DNA of 33,789 nt, taken from NCBI GenBank assembly GCA_920105805.1, contig CAKKTI010000231.1:1-33789 (forward strand), in the 5' to 3' direction. The DNA comes from Condylostoma magnum. Taxonomy: Eukaryota > Ciliophora > Heterotrichea > Heterotrichida > Condylostomatidae. The translations under genes were made by a program, and so were the position numbers. Every line of letters begins with the position of its first letter. The first letter of the stretch is position 1. The notes beneath the pieces are model-generated. The model was not told the DNA's origin. It saw only the letters and a list, made by a program, of their open reading frames with translations, and ran no database searches. Shown here one piece after another: positions 21,016 to 32,428 of this stretch.

Positions 21016-23669
21016 CTATTTCCTATCCTCAAAACAATCTAAATGAATAATATCTCCTTCTCTTGTCACAACAAAATCTTTCTTTATTCTTTTACCACAT
21101 TTAAAGCATTAAGTTTCTTCAGTAATATCAACACTATCCTCCCTGGCTAGCTAATGATACTCGATAATAGCATTGAGAAGCTATAACTCTTACAAACTCT
21201 TTTTCAGTAATGCTTTTTCTCTATTCTACTCCTTTAATTCAAATCCACGGTGCAAGAACTTGGTTATACAACTTAATGGAAGTTTTTTAGGTAAGATACT
21301 TAATGCCTGTATATAACTTACATAATTATAATCAACTAAATTCCCAGGTAATCTTTCCAGTACTTAAATTAAAAACTGCATATTTTTCTGTCTTAAGGGA
21401 GGTTTGGATAATTTCTATAATAACGCATTGGTAACTAAAGGATTCTTTTTATACAGAGTATACTGCTCAGCTTATTTCGGCTATTTCAACTCAACGATAT
21501 AATAATGAATTATTTCCTCATACTTTTCCAATAAATCTAAAACAATGCATCTTTCCCTTCTTAAATTATCCTGAGGAAAATACGTCAAAACAACTTCAGG
21601 TTTATACAAAACAGGTTTTCTTCTCAGGAAATTGCAAAGCTCTATAGGGGGAATTTTACCCTTCTTACATTCATTTATATAAAGTTTTCCAAGCTCAGTA
21701 GCTAGCTCGGAATTTAGATTAGGAAGGCTTTCAAGTACATTAATCGCTAGTTATCCTCCTCCATATTTCTATATATGGGGTAACAGCTCGTTTAAAATAG
21801 ACAAATGCCCGTAAATCGCAGGATTTGATTTGTATAACTCTTCTCCTATTTTTTAGTCCTCGCAGTACAGTCATGCAGAGTATTCCAGAAAAACTGAAAT
21901 ATTTGATTAAATTCTTGCCAGAAAGTCTCGCATTTTCACCAATTGTCCAATTCCCCCTTAGGCTTTATACAGACTCATCATTATATTTAAAGCAGGCCTA
22001 TAAATTCTTCTATTTAGGTACAATTCATACAAGATATCGTACTTTTATAGTTTAGTTAGGATTTTCTCACAGTAATACAGGGGCAAACTGTTCTCTCTAT
22101 CTGTGACAATCGCCATTAAATCATCGCTTTTTCTAGGAACTTGTAGCAAGGCATCGAATAATCAACACTCTGTAAATAATCTGAGCTTTTAATCCTTTGT
22201 GTTTCTTTAAAGCATATAATAAGGAATAAAGTTCCTAATAACACTAATTCTAAGATTTTGGTCATCAGTGAATTAACTATTTTGCTATAACTAAGGAATA
22301 TACTGAGGGCATAGAAAATATTATGAAATTCTTTAGATAGCTTTGTCTATTTTTCCCTTTGATTGTTGTATTGTAAAAGCTGGCAATTATACAAATTTTC
22401 TCATAAGTGCAGCAACTGCCCAAAATTCTTCGCTTTTTCTTAGATAATGCGCAGCTCTTTAGTAATCAAATTCATTAAAAAAGATGTATATTCCATATTC
22501 AAAATAAACGATTTTTTCATAGTCACTACCGGTATCCTAGCAAATTTACAAGGCCAGTTCAAAGTTTTTCTGTTTGATATTATCCTGTATTATAGCGTTA
22601 ATTGAAGGAATACTCAACTCAAGAACTCCATTAGCATTTTCTAGGAATAAACTTTCATAATTATGCGTTCATTTTTACTTTAAGCATAGCTCAGAGTTCT
22701 CATACGTCTTTTATCCTGTATACACGAGGTATATTTCTAGTTTCTTGTATCTGTCTATAGTAGCAATAAAACAAGGGTATAGAAAGCAGACTATTTCAAC
22801 ACTTCCCTCAAATTGAATATTTGGAAGCTTTTTGTAGTTTTGCCCCTCGTAATCAATAAACCAGCACTCTGTATATGTACCAATCAAGAATAGATTGAAC
22901 TAGTTAATGTTTATTACAAAAGGAATAGGCAATCTAAAGGTAATTTTATTCCAGAGACCTTAATTCCCTTCACATATCATAGTCTACTCATAATTATCCA
23001 GTTTTATAATAATCAATCCGGCTCTATCAAGTAGTAAAGCCATTCTTCCTGCCAGTAAACTTACTTAACTAGGGTTATTCTACAGCTCTATTTCAGAAAT
23101 TATCATATAGGTCATTAGAGACACTACAATCAAACGATTCTATAGTAAAATGGCAATATCATCTTTATGTATTGATACGTGTTAAATGTTACTCCAGGTG
23201 TTTATTTAATGGCTCTTTATAACAGTTACCTTATCTCGCAATCGGAAATTCCTATTAAATCTATGTGGTCTTATATATACACAATATATCCTGTATAGAT
23301 TTAGATCATATTGCAAAGCTGCATTGCCTGAGTATATTTTACATTTGTTTTACGTATTAGTGAAAAATCCTATGAGGAGTAAACCGCTATTTCTCCCTTT
23401 GTATGCTGGACTATTAGGTAATTAGTAGAGGCTGTCATGTAATGAATTTTACTTATTGGAGCTTCTCTTATAGAAACAATATCCATGTTAAATACTATTT
23501 AATAGTTGCTCAAAAGTGGGAATGATTCTTGCTTATTCTGGGCAATTAAAACCTTGATGTAGGAGTTTGTTTAATCACTGTTGGGGAGACGCAGCAAGAT
23601 TTCACAAGTAATTTTTGTTTAAATTGTAGTACTCTTGGGGATTTTCTGTGAATTTATTTAAACTTACAT
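21016..23669 (-). CDS. VPS39: VPS39-like HOPS/CORVET tethering subunit (one 26-nt intron)
   Basis: 875 residues after removing the intron at 23328-23353 (human VPS39 is 875-886). The N-terminal third is a CNH-type beta-propeller (for example YLIVQHTKGEIAVYSSQD). The rest is alpha-solenoid with the Vps39_1-like LFTECWLFDALLQVPRKSDD. The C-terminus is the Vps39_2 zinc motif CFKCGKRI...DIIHLDC. The complex tethers late endosomes and lysosomes/vacuoles before fusion; VPS3/TGFBRAP1 is the close alternative. I chose the ATG at 23669-23667 because the sequence between it and a later ATG (23486-23484) reads as propeller strands (KVLIAQN, NYQIVFNMD). It ends at TAG 21016-21018, with TGA 21004-21006 as second choice. 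Two TGA in the solenoid read as Trp. About 250 bp without a clear gene lie upstream. Confidence 0.85.
23328..23353 (-). other. 26-nt GT-AG spliceosomal intron in the VPS39-like gene
   Basis: On the minus strand this stretch reads GTAAAACAAATG...ACTCAG. The propeller sequence upstream (ending SLIR) and all sequence downstream lie in different frames. Removing exactly these 26 nt joins them and makes the whole CDS divisible by three. A 35-nt version ending at the next AG also restores frame. The donor GTAA and short AT-rich body suit ciliate mini-introns. Confidence 0.7.
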
Positions 23670-23918
23670 AGTTTTGTTGCGTTTTCTGTATAAAAGTTTT
23701 TGTATTTTATTAAGTTGTATTGTCTGGGCTAAAGCTGCTTAAATAAAATAGATTATTAGGGACTAACCTAGACTGAATTATATCCATTAGGCTTATGCAA
23801 CCCTTTAAGCAATTTTTCTTTCTTGCTGTACCAACTACTCTTGTCTACTTCAACCACTTCAGGTATGTAAATAGATAAATTCCTAACTTTTTTCATAATA
23901 TTAATAACTAACTAGGCT

Positions 23919-24575
23919 CTATATATTACTACTTTCTAGCAGATCTAGGAAACTATTATAAAAGTCAACAAATTCATTTATGTCAATCCGTGAATTCTGT
24001 ATAAAATTTACATTATCTTTGTCAATAGAACTAAATTATTCATATAGAAAGTAATCAAATCCATCCTGATGAACATCATCAAATCCAAGACAGTGGAACA
24101 TTTCTTTTAACTCATCAATATCTAAGCTTAGGTTAGAATTTTAATCAAACTCTTTAAAAATGTTATAAGCATCTTCCAATGCTCTGGTTGCAAGGCTTAC
24201 ATAATCAATCTACTTTTAAGAATTTACTAACTTGAGTCTATATAGCTGTTTATAATTTACAGGGGCTTAATTTCTCATAATCATTCCAAAGAAAATCAAG
24301 AAACGATCCCAGGAGATTGACTCACTTGCAGAATCCATGTCTTTCCCAAAGAAGATTTTATAGTATCTTTCAAGTCTTTAAGGCGTCATGCTAATACCCA
24401 TACTTCTCAATAAGCTGGGGAGTTCATCAAATTCTATTGCATTTTTGTCATCTGAATCGTAAAGGTCAAAGTGATGTTTAGCAAAATCGATTTCTTCTTG
24501 TAAAAGTGAAGGGTCAGATGGAGTAACCATCATTAATCTGCGAACTCTTGGACCTTGAACTTATGATAATTTCAT
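23919..24575 (-). CDS. EF-hand calcium-binding protein
   Basis: 218 residues with the helix-loop-helix layout of the calmodulin superfamily. The first loop, DSDDKNAIEFDE (residues ~37-48), keeps ligands at positions 1, 3 and 12 but lacks the usual Gly at 6. The third-quarter loop, DQNSNLSLDIDE (~142-153), is better. A last loop, SIDKDN...RIDINEF, carries an insertion. Between them lies SWDRFLIFFGMIM, a degenerate pair member. It could be a centrin/calmodulin-like sensor or a calcineurin-B-type subunit; I cannot decide. The N-terminus MKLSQVQGPRVRRLM is basic. It starts at 24575-24573, 108 nt from a divergent coiled-coil gene, and ends at TAG 23919-23921, with TGA 21 codons further. Confidence 0.8.
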
Positions 24576-24683
24576 GTTTATGTATTTAAATGCTGAATAA
24601 AAAGTAGTTTATTTTGTTTGTATTGGGATTTATAGTATGTATTATAGATTAATTTGGTATATAGTTCATTTTATTGTAATAAT

Positions 24684-25945
24684 ATGCATAACAAATTTAG
24701 AAAAAGTGATTAATTATAATCCTAAACAGAAAGAAATACAACTTAGAGAAACTCATTAAATAACCTTTATAAGTCTTAATCGAATCAATAAATATTTGTA
24801 CAGTCTAATATATACAAGAGATTAAGAAAACAGCGGCTGATTAATAAAAAGTAATAAGTGTAATAGTCCTTGAAAGAACCCATACAAGATACTTAATAGA
24901 TCAAATAACACAACTTATCCCCAACTCCAACACAATAAGAAGAAGTAGCCCGGGAAATAAGGGCTATATCTCCTCTAATCAATCAATAAGATAATTTACA
25001 ATAACCCTACCCTAAGAGTAAGGAAGATATAGGAATTTTCATACAAACTGCCACTGAAGACATCCTAAGAAAAGTAAGCAACTCTCCAATTAGATCAGGA
25101 ATTATATCTCCTAAATCAGAAAACCCACTAGAAACATAAAGCAAGAGAAAAACAATAGGATAAGCTATCCGACAGCATAAGGAAAAATACAAGTAGCTAT
25201 CCTAAAACTACAAAGCCTTGCTACAAAACTACACTCAAAGCAAAATTGAATACCAAAAGTAGATATAAGTGTTGTAATTTAAACTAGCTGCATACGAGTC
25301 TAAATTTGGACCTTTGGATGAGGAAGGATTAGACAAGTAATAAATAGAGCAAAGTAATCTAGATAATTTTGAGTTAAAATAGGGTATCTTTTTCCTAATA
25401 AAAGAGATTTAAGACATAAAGCGGAGGCTGGATTAAAAGAGTAATTAGATGTAAAAATGTTGTTTAAATTGTAAATTAATGGAAGAAGGCCAGTAAGAAG
25501 AGGAGCTGGCAGGAGAACATAAGGAAGATTACTAAGATTTAGTTCTGTTTCCTGAATTAATTAAAACAGAATTTAATAATCACATAATCAAGCAGATAAT
25601 AGTAAAATAGAAGATAGTATTGATTAAGATAGAGAGCTCTTAGTATAAAATGAGTCGTAATTTCTACCGTTTTGTGTAAAGTCTAAACTACATAGTAATA
25701 TTAAGAAATTGTAAGGTTCTGTTTAGAGTTAATATAAAAAGAATAGATAGAAAAAGTTAATATAACATCAATTTTACAATACAGTTTATGATAAAAGGAA
25801 GAAATCTATGTAATTTTTCCCCTTATTAAATAAAAGAAGGAAAAACTGCAATCATAAGTCATTCAATCTACACGATCAAATATCAGGATGAAGTACTGAT
25901 TCTACCCCGATTTACCAAGCATAAGGCTCATTACAACCTTTATAA
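24684..25945 (+). CDS. Coiled-coil protein of unknown function, probably with a tiny intron
   Basis: About 410 residues; family not recognised. The N-terminal ~150 residues are Gln/Asn/Ser-rich and likely disordered. Around residues 165-270 there is a coiled coil (HKEKYKQLSQNYKALLQNY and onward), then a Cys pair KCCLNCKLMEE and an acidic run. Up to about 25540 the reading follows the ATG frame (KEDYQDLVLFPE). After about 25565 the protein-like reading moves to another frame (NQADNSKIEDSIDQDRELL). Removing a 23-nt GT-AG stretch at about 25547-25569, or a 20-nt one at 25492-25511, would join them; I cannot choose. The end is near TAA 25943-25945, inside a cluster of TAA codons and 44 nt before the convergent stop. 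Confidence 0.6.
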
Positions 25946-25989
25946 ATAACATAATAATTCTATACCATCTAACAATATTAAAAATCTAA

Positions 25990-26904
25990 TCAAGAAGAAG
26001 TAACAAAGAACTTCCCAGACTCTACTTCGAAATTCATCCTATCTAAAGCTTTCTTACTAGCTCCTTATTCTCCGAAAGTAACCGTATAATCTTACTCAGT
26101 CTACTCAATACTTACAATAGGCCCGCAGTTACTAAGCTCTGTGATAATTTCATCTCTGGTAACACTGGGATCAGGACAGACAATAACCTAATAATCCTTC
26201 AGCACATAAGCAATAGACTGTTTAAGATCACTTTTATTCACTGGCTCTACCAATAACACATCTTGTCCCTTTACTCTTAAAGAAACTCCAGTGAATTTAT
26301 CCAAAGTAGAAAAGTGCTAAAAAGTAAGCTTGATGACTTAGTTGACTTCCAGTCCCTGTATATTAAAAGTAACATAGTCTATTTTAGGAGTCTCTTAAAT
26401 TTTCAAATCCTTTAACTCTCTTAGTATATCAGAATCCCTCACATTGTTAGGTGGGTATAAAATTAGTAAAACTGGCTAATTCTAAGCTGGTGAGCGCCTA
26501 GGTGATCGGGACCTAGGCCTTCTTTTGTTCTTAAAATTCAAATATTTCCTAAAAATCTCAACTGGTTGTATCTATGGTAGCCCGTAATCTTCTATATCAT
26601 ATAAAGGCAGTGTTATTTTCTTGTTCTAAAGGCACTAAATAGCATCATCGTCATATTTCATGCCAATCTTTACATCTACATCACCTTTTCTACTGGGAAT
26701 TATTCTAACATACTGCGATTAAACAGGTCCTACCTTGTCCTCAACTTCTCTTATAACTAAATTCCGTATTTCTGATTGGGAATAGGCCTCGGAACTGATG
26801 CCTTTTAGTATTAAATGGAATTTAAAGTCAGACTCGTCTTATAGAACAAATTTCTTCCTATCATCCTAATCGCTTTCACCGTAATCGACAATATCATCTT
26901 CCAT
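25990..26904 (-). CDS. RRM-like protein with an Arg-Ser motif
   Basis: 304 residues. Acidic start (MEDDIVDYGESDQDD), then a beta-alpha-beta segment beginning FHLILKGIS; a basic RS patch (RRPRSRSPRRSP, about residues 125-140); and two further ferredoxin-like segments with hydrophobic strand starts LLILYPP and YQVIVCPDP and an RNP1-like YTVTFGEQGASKKAL. This looks like degenerate RNA-recognition motifs, perhaps in a splicing or mRNA-binding factor; aromatic RNP residues are mostly missing, so confidence in the fold is moderate. The gene starts 9 nt after the carboxypeptidase stop and in the same frame. A bacterial-type periplasmic enzyme fused to an RS-domain protein makes no biological sense, so I treat them as two genes. 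It ends at TGA 25990-25992. Confidence 0.65.
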
Positions 26905-26913
26905 TTTAAATAA

Positions 26914-27813
26914 TTATCTATCAAAACCCCATTTCAGTAGTTTCTGCACTTCCGACCATCGATGCTCTGTTGTTCTGCAGGATAATAGAACTGCGATTAG
27001 TTCTCTACCGTCTATTTACATACTAGCGCATAGGCAGGGTCCGGCGTTGTTTGTAATTCCAGTTTTAACACCTGTTATATTGCATTGGCCTAGTAACTTA
27101 TTGGTGTTCCCCCATTGCATATGACGAGTTTCTCCAGATTTAGTTACTACTTAAGCTCTGTACACCTCCTGTTTCACTATTTAACGAAATTACTCGTTTT
27201 GCATTGCATAACAAGCCAGCTTGCATATATCATAAGAAGTTGAAAGATTACGGTTTCTTTGTAGGCCGTGGGAGTTTTAGAAAGTTGTGTTGAGCAGATT
27301 AAGCCTTTTTGCTAGTTTGTTCATTTACTTAATAAAACTCCTTACTGGATTTTATTTATCAAAATATGCACCGAAAAATTCCGCAAGTGCAAATCCTGCA
27401 TCGTTTCCAGAAGGCAGCATTAAAGCATGTAGTAAGTCCAGTAATTAAATTAAGTCTCCACTCTTCAAATGAGCAGAGGTTCCTATCATACTCGACGCTT
27501 TTTCACTTATTTGTACTTATTGGGTATTCGGCACATCTAGTTTTTCCATTAGATTTAAAGCAACAATACAAGTCATTATTTTAGTTAAGCTTGCAATTTC
27601 TCTGACTTTCTAGTCATTTTTTCCGCTTATGTAGTTACTTGATTATTATTCAAAAATTGATCAGGATCCGGCTGTAAGATGAGGAATGTAATTTATACTG
27701 AAAATTCTTCTTCTTAGTATTCTTTATTTATTCTCTACATTGGACGATCGAGTTGAGCAGGATGAAGATGAGCTCGGAGTTTAAGTACTACTTGCTCTTA
27801 AAACTGGCAACAT
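26914..27813 (-). CDS. Penicillin-binding-type D-alanyl-D-alanine carboxypeptidase (peptidase S11, DacA-like)
   Basis: 299 residues. All three active-site motifs of the family are intact: SLTK in IASLTKIMT (nucleophile Ser and Lys, about residue 80), SGN in LPSGNDAG, and KTG in TGVKTGIT. Other family blocks are FQNSHGL and MIGTSAHLKSGD. In bacteria these enzymes trim peptidoglycan stem peptides; the host here has no peptidoglycan of its own, so the substrate is unknown (bacterial prey walls, or an unrelated peptide or ester). No bacterial signal peptide is seen: the first ~40 residues are Ser/Thr/Arg-rich (MLPVLRASSTQTPSSSSS) and lack acids, suggesting a mitochondrial presequence or disorder. 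The usual C-terminal PBP5 domain is absent. TGA 27661-27663 reads as Trp in AGSWSIFE. It ends at TAA 26914-26916. Confidence 0.88.
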
Positions 27814-27933
27814 TCGAATTTACTGCTTGTTGGAATGTGTACTTTTCAAAAATTAAGCCTTTACCAATCGTATACGATTGTTAGGAACCAAAGGAGGTTA
27901 AAGGTTATACTTTTTAACTTTTAGCATAAAAAA

Positions 27934-28731
27934 ATGAACTTATCTACAGGGATTATGATCTTTCTAGTGTATTTATTACTAATAGGCTCTAACGTTGCAG
28001 TATACTTGGCTAACCCCGAGAGTTAGTTAGTTTATTTTTCAACTCCTCTAATGCTTTTTGCTCTGGTTTGTCATGTGCGTACCTGATTCTGTGATCCTGG
28101 ATATGTGCCAAGCTTGGAACCAGGGTTAAGTAAATGCATTGTGTGCTAGAATTTTAAGCCAAGCAGGGCCCATCATTGCCGTTATTGCGTAAAATGCGTT
28201 GTAAGGGTAAATTTTAATTAGTATGATCATCATTGTGTATGGGTGGGGAACTGTATTGGGCAGTTAAACACAAAGTATTTTATCTTATTCAATATCTACA
28301 CGCTGATTTTTTGCATTGTTTGCTTTTTCGGACTTATGAATCCTTTGATTAGAGTTTTGGTATATAGGTGAAAACCTGAGCATAGATTTACTACTGTTGC
28401 ACTAGGATCAACGATTTCTAGTATAGCTGTACTGTTTATGCTGTATATTGGGTATATTTTGACTAATTAGTTGAATTTGATTTTAAAGAATTAAACGACA
28501 GTTGAAGAAATGAAAAAATTGTAAGGGCCGTAGTAATCAACTATGAATCTATTGAAGGAGATTATGGGAGATAAAGTGTATACTTGATGGATACCTTTTT
28601 TTCCACCTACGCTTTTATTAGAGGAAGATTTAAGTACATTTTCATTTAAACCTAGAAAAAATAGGAAAAGAACGGGGTGTGCACTTGTGTGTATGGGAAG
28701 TGTCCTTATGGTTATTTCAGTATTAATTTAA
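27934..28731 (+). CDS. DHHC palmitoyltransferase
   Basis: 265 residues. Two membrane helices ([28 protein letters not shown]) lead to the cysteine-rich DHHC domain: [21 protein letters not shown] and the active-site [13 protein letters not shown]. Two more helices follow ([18 protein letters not shown] and [14 protein letters not shown]), then a cytosolic tail with WWIPFFPP and a last hydrophobic stretch. It attaches palmitate to protein cysteines on Golgi or plasma membrane. TGA 28084-28086 encodes Trp in RTWFCDPG, and TGA 28585-28587 encodes the first Trp of the WWIP motif. The ATG is 120 nt from the divergent carboxypeptidase start. The end is TAA 28729-28731, with TGA 28738-28740 right behind. 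Confidence 0.93.
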
Positions 28732-28808
28732 AATTATTGAAACAGTTTATTTGATTCAGGTAAAGGATATAATGGTATCTTAAATGTACTTTTATCTACT
28801 TTAATATT

Positions 28809-29174
28809 TCAAGGAGTTATATGATTGATTATTACAAACTAGTATCTTGGAGGTAAAGCGGAGGTTAGAAAGATATTTAAATCTATTTCAGAGATAATAG
28901 GGTCTCTGATTTTGTTGATCTGTAAAGAATGTGGTAAGTTTTCACTTTGCTCTTCTAGGCTACTCAGTAGTTTATTTTTGATGTCTCTAGAGCTTAAGAA
29001 TCCATGGTGTTATTTCTTATGTCTAACAAGCCCCTTCTCGTATTTATAATCTTTTTCGCATTGATCACATTTATACTATCTTATATCACTGTGTACAGCC
29101 TAATGTCTCATGAGAAAATGATTAGCTTTAAAAGATTTCTCACACTTACTGCATACAAAGTAAAATTTTTTCAT
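28809..29174 (-). CDS. Small two-finger C2H2 zinc-finger protein
   Basis: 121 residues. Two perfect C2H2 units (C-x2-C-x12-H-x3-H) occupy residues ~8-60: CSKCEKSFKANHFLMRHQAVH and CDQCEKDYKYEKGLVRHKKQH. A polar and then hydrophobic tail (LNIFLTSALPPRYQFVIINHITP) follows. It begins MKKFYFVCSKC at 29174-29172. The last codon is taken as TGA 28809-28811; an earlier TAG (28839-28841) is possible and would remove ten residues. The role is probably nucleic-acid binding. It converges on the DHHC gene with about 77 nt between stops. Confidence 0.7.
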
Positions 29175-29521
29175 AATTTATTATGGAGTTAGACGATAAA
29201 TCCTATAAATACCTCCAAAAATGGATAGAAAATGATTATTAAATATATGCTTAAGGGTTATCATTTTTTGGTTATTACTTGCATGTAATTTCCTACATGA
29301 ATCATTTGATTAATTGATGCTATTTATTTAGGTATACTCTAAAATATTATTTATACATTTTGATAGATTAGAATTATATCTATAGATGAAATGTATTTGG
29401 TATAATTGAATTATTAATAAATATCTGCATTACAATTAATTTCATATATTAACTATAACAATCTAATAACACAAAATTTTCAAGGTAACTATTATCCATA
29501 TTATTAATATTTAACAACCTA
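29175..29521. other. AT-rich intergenic region with one doubtful small ORF
   Basis: 347 bp between the small zinc-finger gene and the 3' end of the condensin gene. On the + strand an open frame of 68 codons (29183-29389, starting MELDDKSYKYLQKWIEN and ending TGA) has protein-like composition. But its ATG lies only 8 bp from the divergent zinc-finger ATG and I recognise no family, so I do not call it a gene. The rest is very AT-rich with no further signal. Confidence 0.4.
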
Positions 29522-32428
29522 TTAAGATTCAATAGGATCATCAGAATCTTCTTGTTTAGGCATAGGTGTATAAAGCATGCTGTTATCTTGAAATTTCTCG
29601 AAGAAAAATCTTTCAATTGCCGCTTAAGTTCCCTCTAACTTTATATCAAGTTTATTTAAATACTCATTTTCAATTTCCACCTCCTCTACAATTCTTTTCT
29701 CTATTCTTTCTTGAACCTTTTTAATTCTTTCTTTGTTACTTTTACTTAGCTTTGTGTTTAAAAGCTATTCTAGTATTTAATGTGATATTTTCAATTGTTA
29801 CTATGAAAATGAGATAAAATTGGCCTAGACAAACATTTTAGGGAATATTTCAACTTCAATTGTTTTTGAGTTTTAAATAGTTTCCATAACTAAATAATAA
29901 AACATATCAAAATGATAATTCTTCTTTAATTCAAATCTGCCATGCTATTCTATGTATCATGGATTAAGAGTTGTAAAAATATACGAAAATATCTTATTCA
30001 TGTCTAATCTGTGCATATTAAGACTTCTCATTTACCTTAAATTTTCATTATTCAAAAATTTAGTAAAAACTCCTATCAAAATTTTAAAAGCCTCGTTAAG
30101 ATTATTAGCATTCTTTTCAGTTAAAATTGTATAATGATCAAAGAACAAATGCAAAGATTATTTAACCTCGTAGCATTGATCAGGATTGAAGTACTTTACT
30201 AATAATTTTGCTACAATAATCTTACAGCTTGGAATTCTTCCGACTAACAGTAATTTTTACAGTCCTTCAGTTATAAGTGCTAAAAAGTATTAGTTGTTAC
30301 TATCTAAATAATTAACAGCTAGTCTTAGTATGGAGTGAACTTTTTAATCATCTGCAATTTTATCCTTTTCATCCTCCAGAAAATTGTAGATTAGCAGGAA
30401 ATCCAAAACAGCTCTTAAACATACAAATTCAATGGCAGTTTCATTACCTCTTTCTAGAATCGATGCAAATATAGGAATATACTCCTAACAAAACTCAGGC
30501 TTTAAAAGGGAATAAAGTCCAATACTCTCTAGAGCAATTCACTGTATATGCTGTGATTTCATTTTTAGGGCAGGATAAAACAACGATTAAACTATATTCA
30601 GCATTTCTGCGTTGACTTCTCCTTATGGGGAGTTTCTAAGGGTTTCTGATGCTATAATAAGACATTTTTCATGTAGATTTACTATTTTTTTGTCTATTAC
30701 TTCTATTTCTTCCTCCAATTCATCTAGTATTGAGTTTTTGTCATCAAGAAGATTTCTTACTTTAGAAGCTTCTGTGAATTTGTTTTAATGAATCAGTTCT
30801 TCTTGCTCTTCTTCCATTTATTCAACTTCATCTTCCAGTTAAGCAATTTAGTCTATTAACAAGTCTCTTTATTATTACAAGGTAGGAGGCCTTTATGTAG
30901 AAAACTAAGCTCCTTGCTCTAGCTCTCCTTCATCAAAAGATGTCATTAAGGGCTCTCTTATATCATTAATAGTTTCAATCATTATTCTTTAATACTCACT
31001 TGTATATTCCTTTAGCAAGTGCTTTATATAGGTGGTTAAAATGGCTATTATATCTGTGCTTTTGTAATCAAAGTGCTCTTTACAGCTTATCTTTTTGTAC
31101 TATCACTCAATTACCTCATCTGATGTCATTTCTTCTAAATTAATTCCTATCTGAATGCATAAATGAGTATAGAAGTTGAGAATATCTCGTCTTATGAATT
31201 CTTCGCATATATCGTAGCATTGAATTACATGCAGTAGCATCATTGCTAATTTGAATTATTTATTAACTATATACTGCTCTATTATTTACTTTAAATCACT
31301 TAGTTTTGGCAATAATTCATAACATTTTTCTTCCTACTTTTTCTTTAAAGTTTCAATAATAACTCTTAATAAAATTGAGCTATACAGAGAAAGCAAATAC
31401 GAGCTATTATCCTAAGGATGATCCAATGATTAAGGTATATTAGGTATCAGAATTTACTCTACTAAGAATGACAGTGATTCTAGATCGCATATATCCTCAC
31501 ATATCCAATGCAAAAGTTTTATAAGGCAGTCATCAATACTAACCTAATACTCGCTAAGTTTTTCTATTTCTAAAGACATTAAGAAATAATACAACACTGT
31601 AATATTGTCATCCTCTTATCCCATGTTTTACTGGAATAATTAAACGATTATAGATTAAGCACATTATCTCACCTCAGTTATTCTCTCAGCAACACAAACT
31701 TTTACTAGGTTTCACTTAGTTTCTAGTTTATAATCATTATACGACTCTTCTGATAGTTTCTGTATAGCTGATAATCTTACCCTGTCGTCTGTATCATGCA
31801 ATGCCCTATTGATACAATCTTAGTTATGTTAAGTTAAGACTATGTTTTGCACAGCAATTCTCCTTACTGATCGATTTGGGTCAAATAAGCACACGTTTTC
31901 AATCTATAAGTCAAGTTTAAGCTTAGCTGCTAGTTATACAGAAATGAGTCGGACCCTTGGGTTTTTGTCTTTAAGACTTTTTTCCACTAAATCCAAAACT
32001 TCTTATTAATTCTTTTCTGATAGTATTTAGCATGAGTCTGTTTGAAAGGATAGTATTTTATCACAAAATTATAATGCAACTTGTCTATTAAAAGCTGATT
32101 TTGTTGTGATAGCTTAAAACATTACACTAAGAAAGGCATTTATGGTGATTAGGAAATTTTTAGCTTGTTAATCGTCTAGTTGAGCTTGCTTTTGCACAAG
32201 ATCTTTGAAAATTGTTGTAATTACCCTAATGCCTCGTTATACACGGGTGTTTAGCTGCTTTGATATTAAAATCTAAAGAGCCGCGTGTTGTAGGGATTTA
32301 CTGAATTAAATAGCACTTTGTTAGAATAATTAAAAGGTTGTGTTTAGTATACGCTGCGGTACTTACTGATAATTCAGAGCTTCTTGCATTTAATTTTGAA
32401 GACTGTGGAATACCTAATCATTTGACAT
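29522..32428 (-). CDS. NCAPG: Condensin complex subunit 3 (CAP-G)
   Basis: 968 residues (human CAP-G about 1015), one uninterrupted frame. The N-terminal half is made of HEAT-type repeats (KSLKDKNPRVRLISVQLAA, RALHDTDDRVRLSAIQKL), the surface on which CAP-G holds DNA and the CAP-H kleisin. A charged coiled coil follows (residues ~515-580, EDEVEQMEEEQEELI), then the conserved Cnd3 block with IALESIGLYSLLKPEF and EFVCLRAVLDFLL. The acidic C-terminus ends PMPKQEDSDDPIES. The complex compacts chromosomes at mitosis; in a ciliate the micronucleus is the expected site. It starts at ATG 32428-32426 (MSNDQVFHSLQNQ). The end is TAA 29522-29524, directly followed by TAG and more stop-type codons before a TGA 14 codons on. 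Several TGA and very many TAA/TAG are sense. Confidence 0.9.

Noticed and set aside
23488-23787. 99-codon minus-strand ORF ending 1 nt before an internal VPS39 ATG
   Set aside because: The overlapping frame reads as the VPS39 beta-propeller and extends to an upstream ATG at 23669, so this ORF is a shadow.
26914-27813. B-lactamase-like carboxypeptidase as bacterial contamination
   Set aside because: It contains in-frame TAA, TAG and TGA read as Gln and Trp and lies among eukaryotic genes on both sides.
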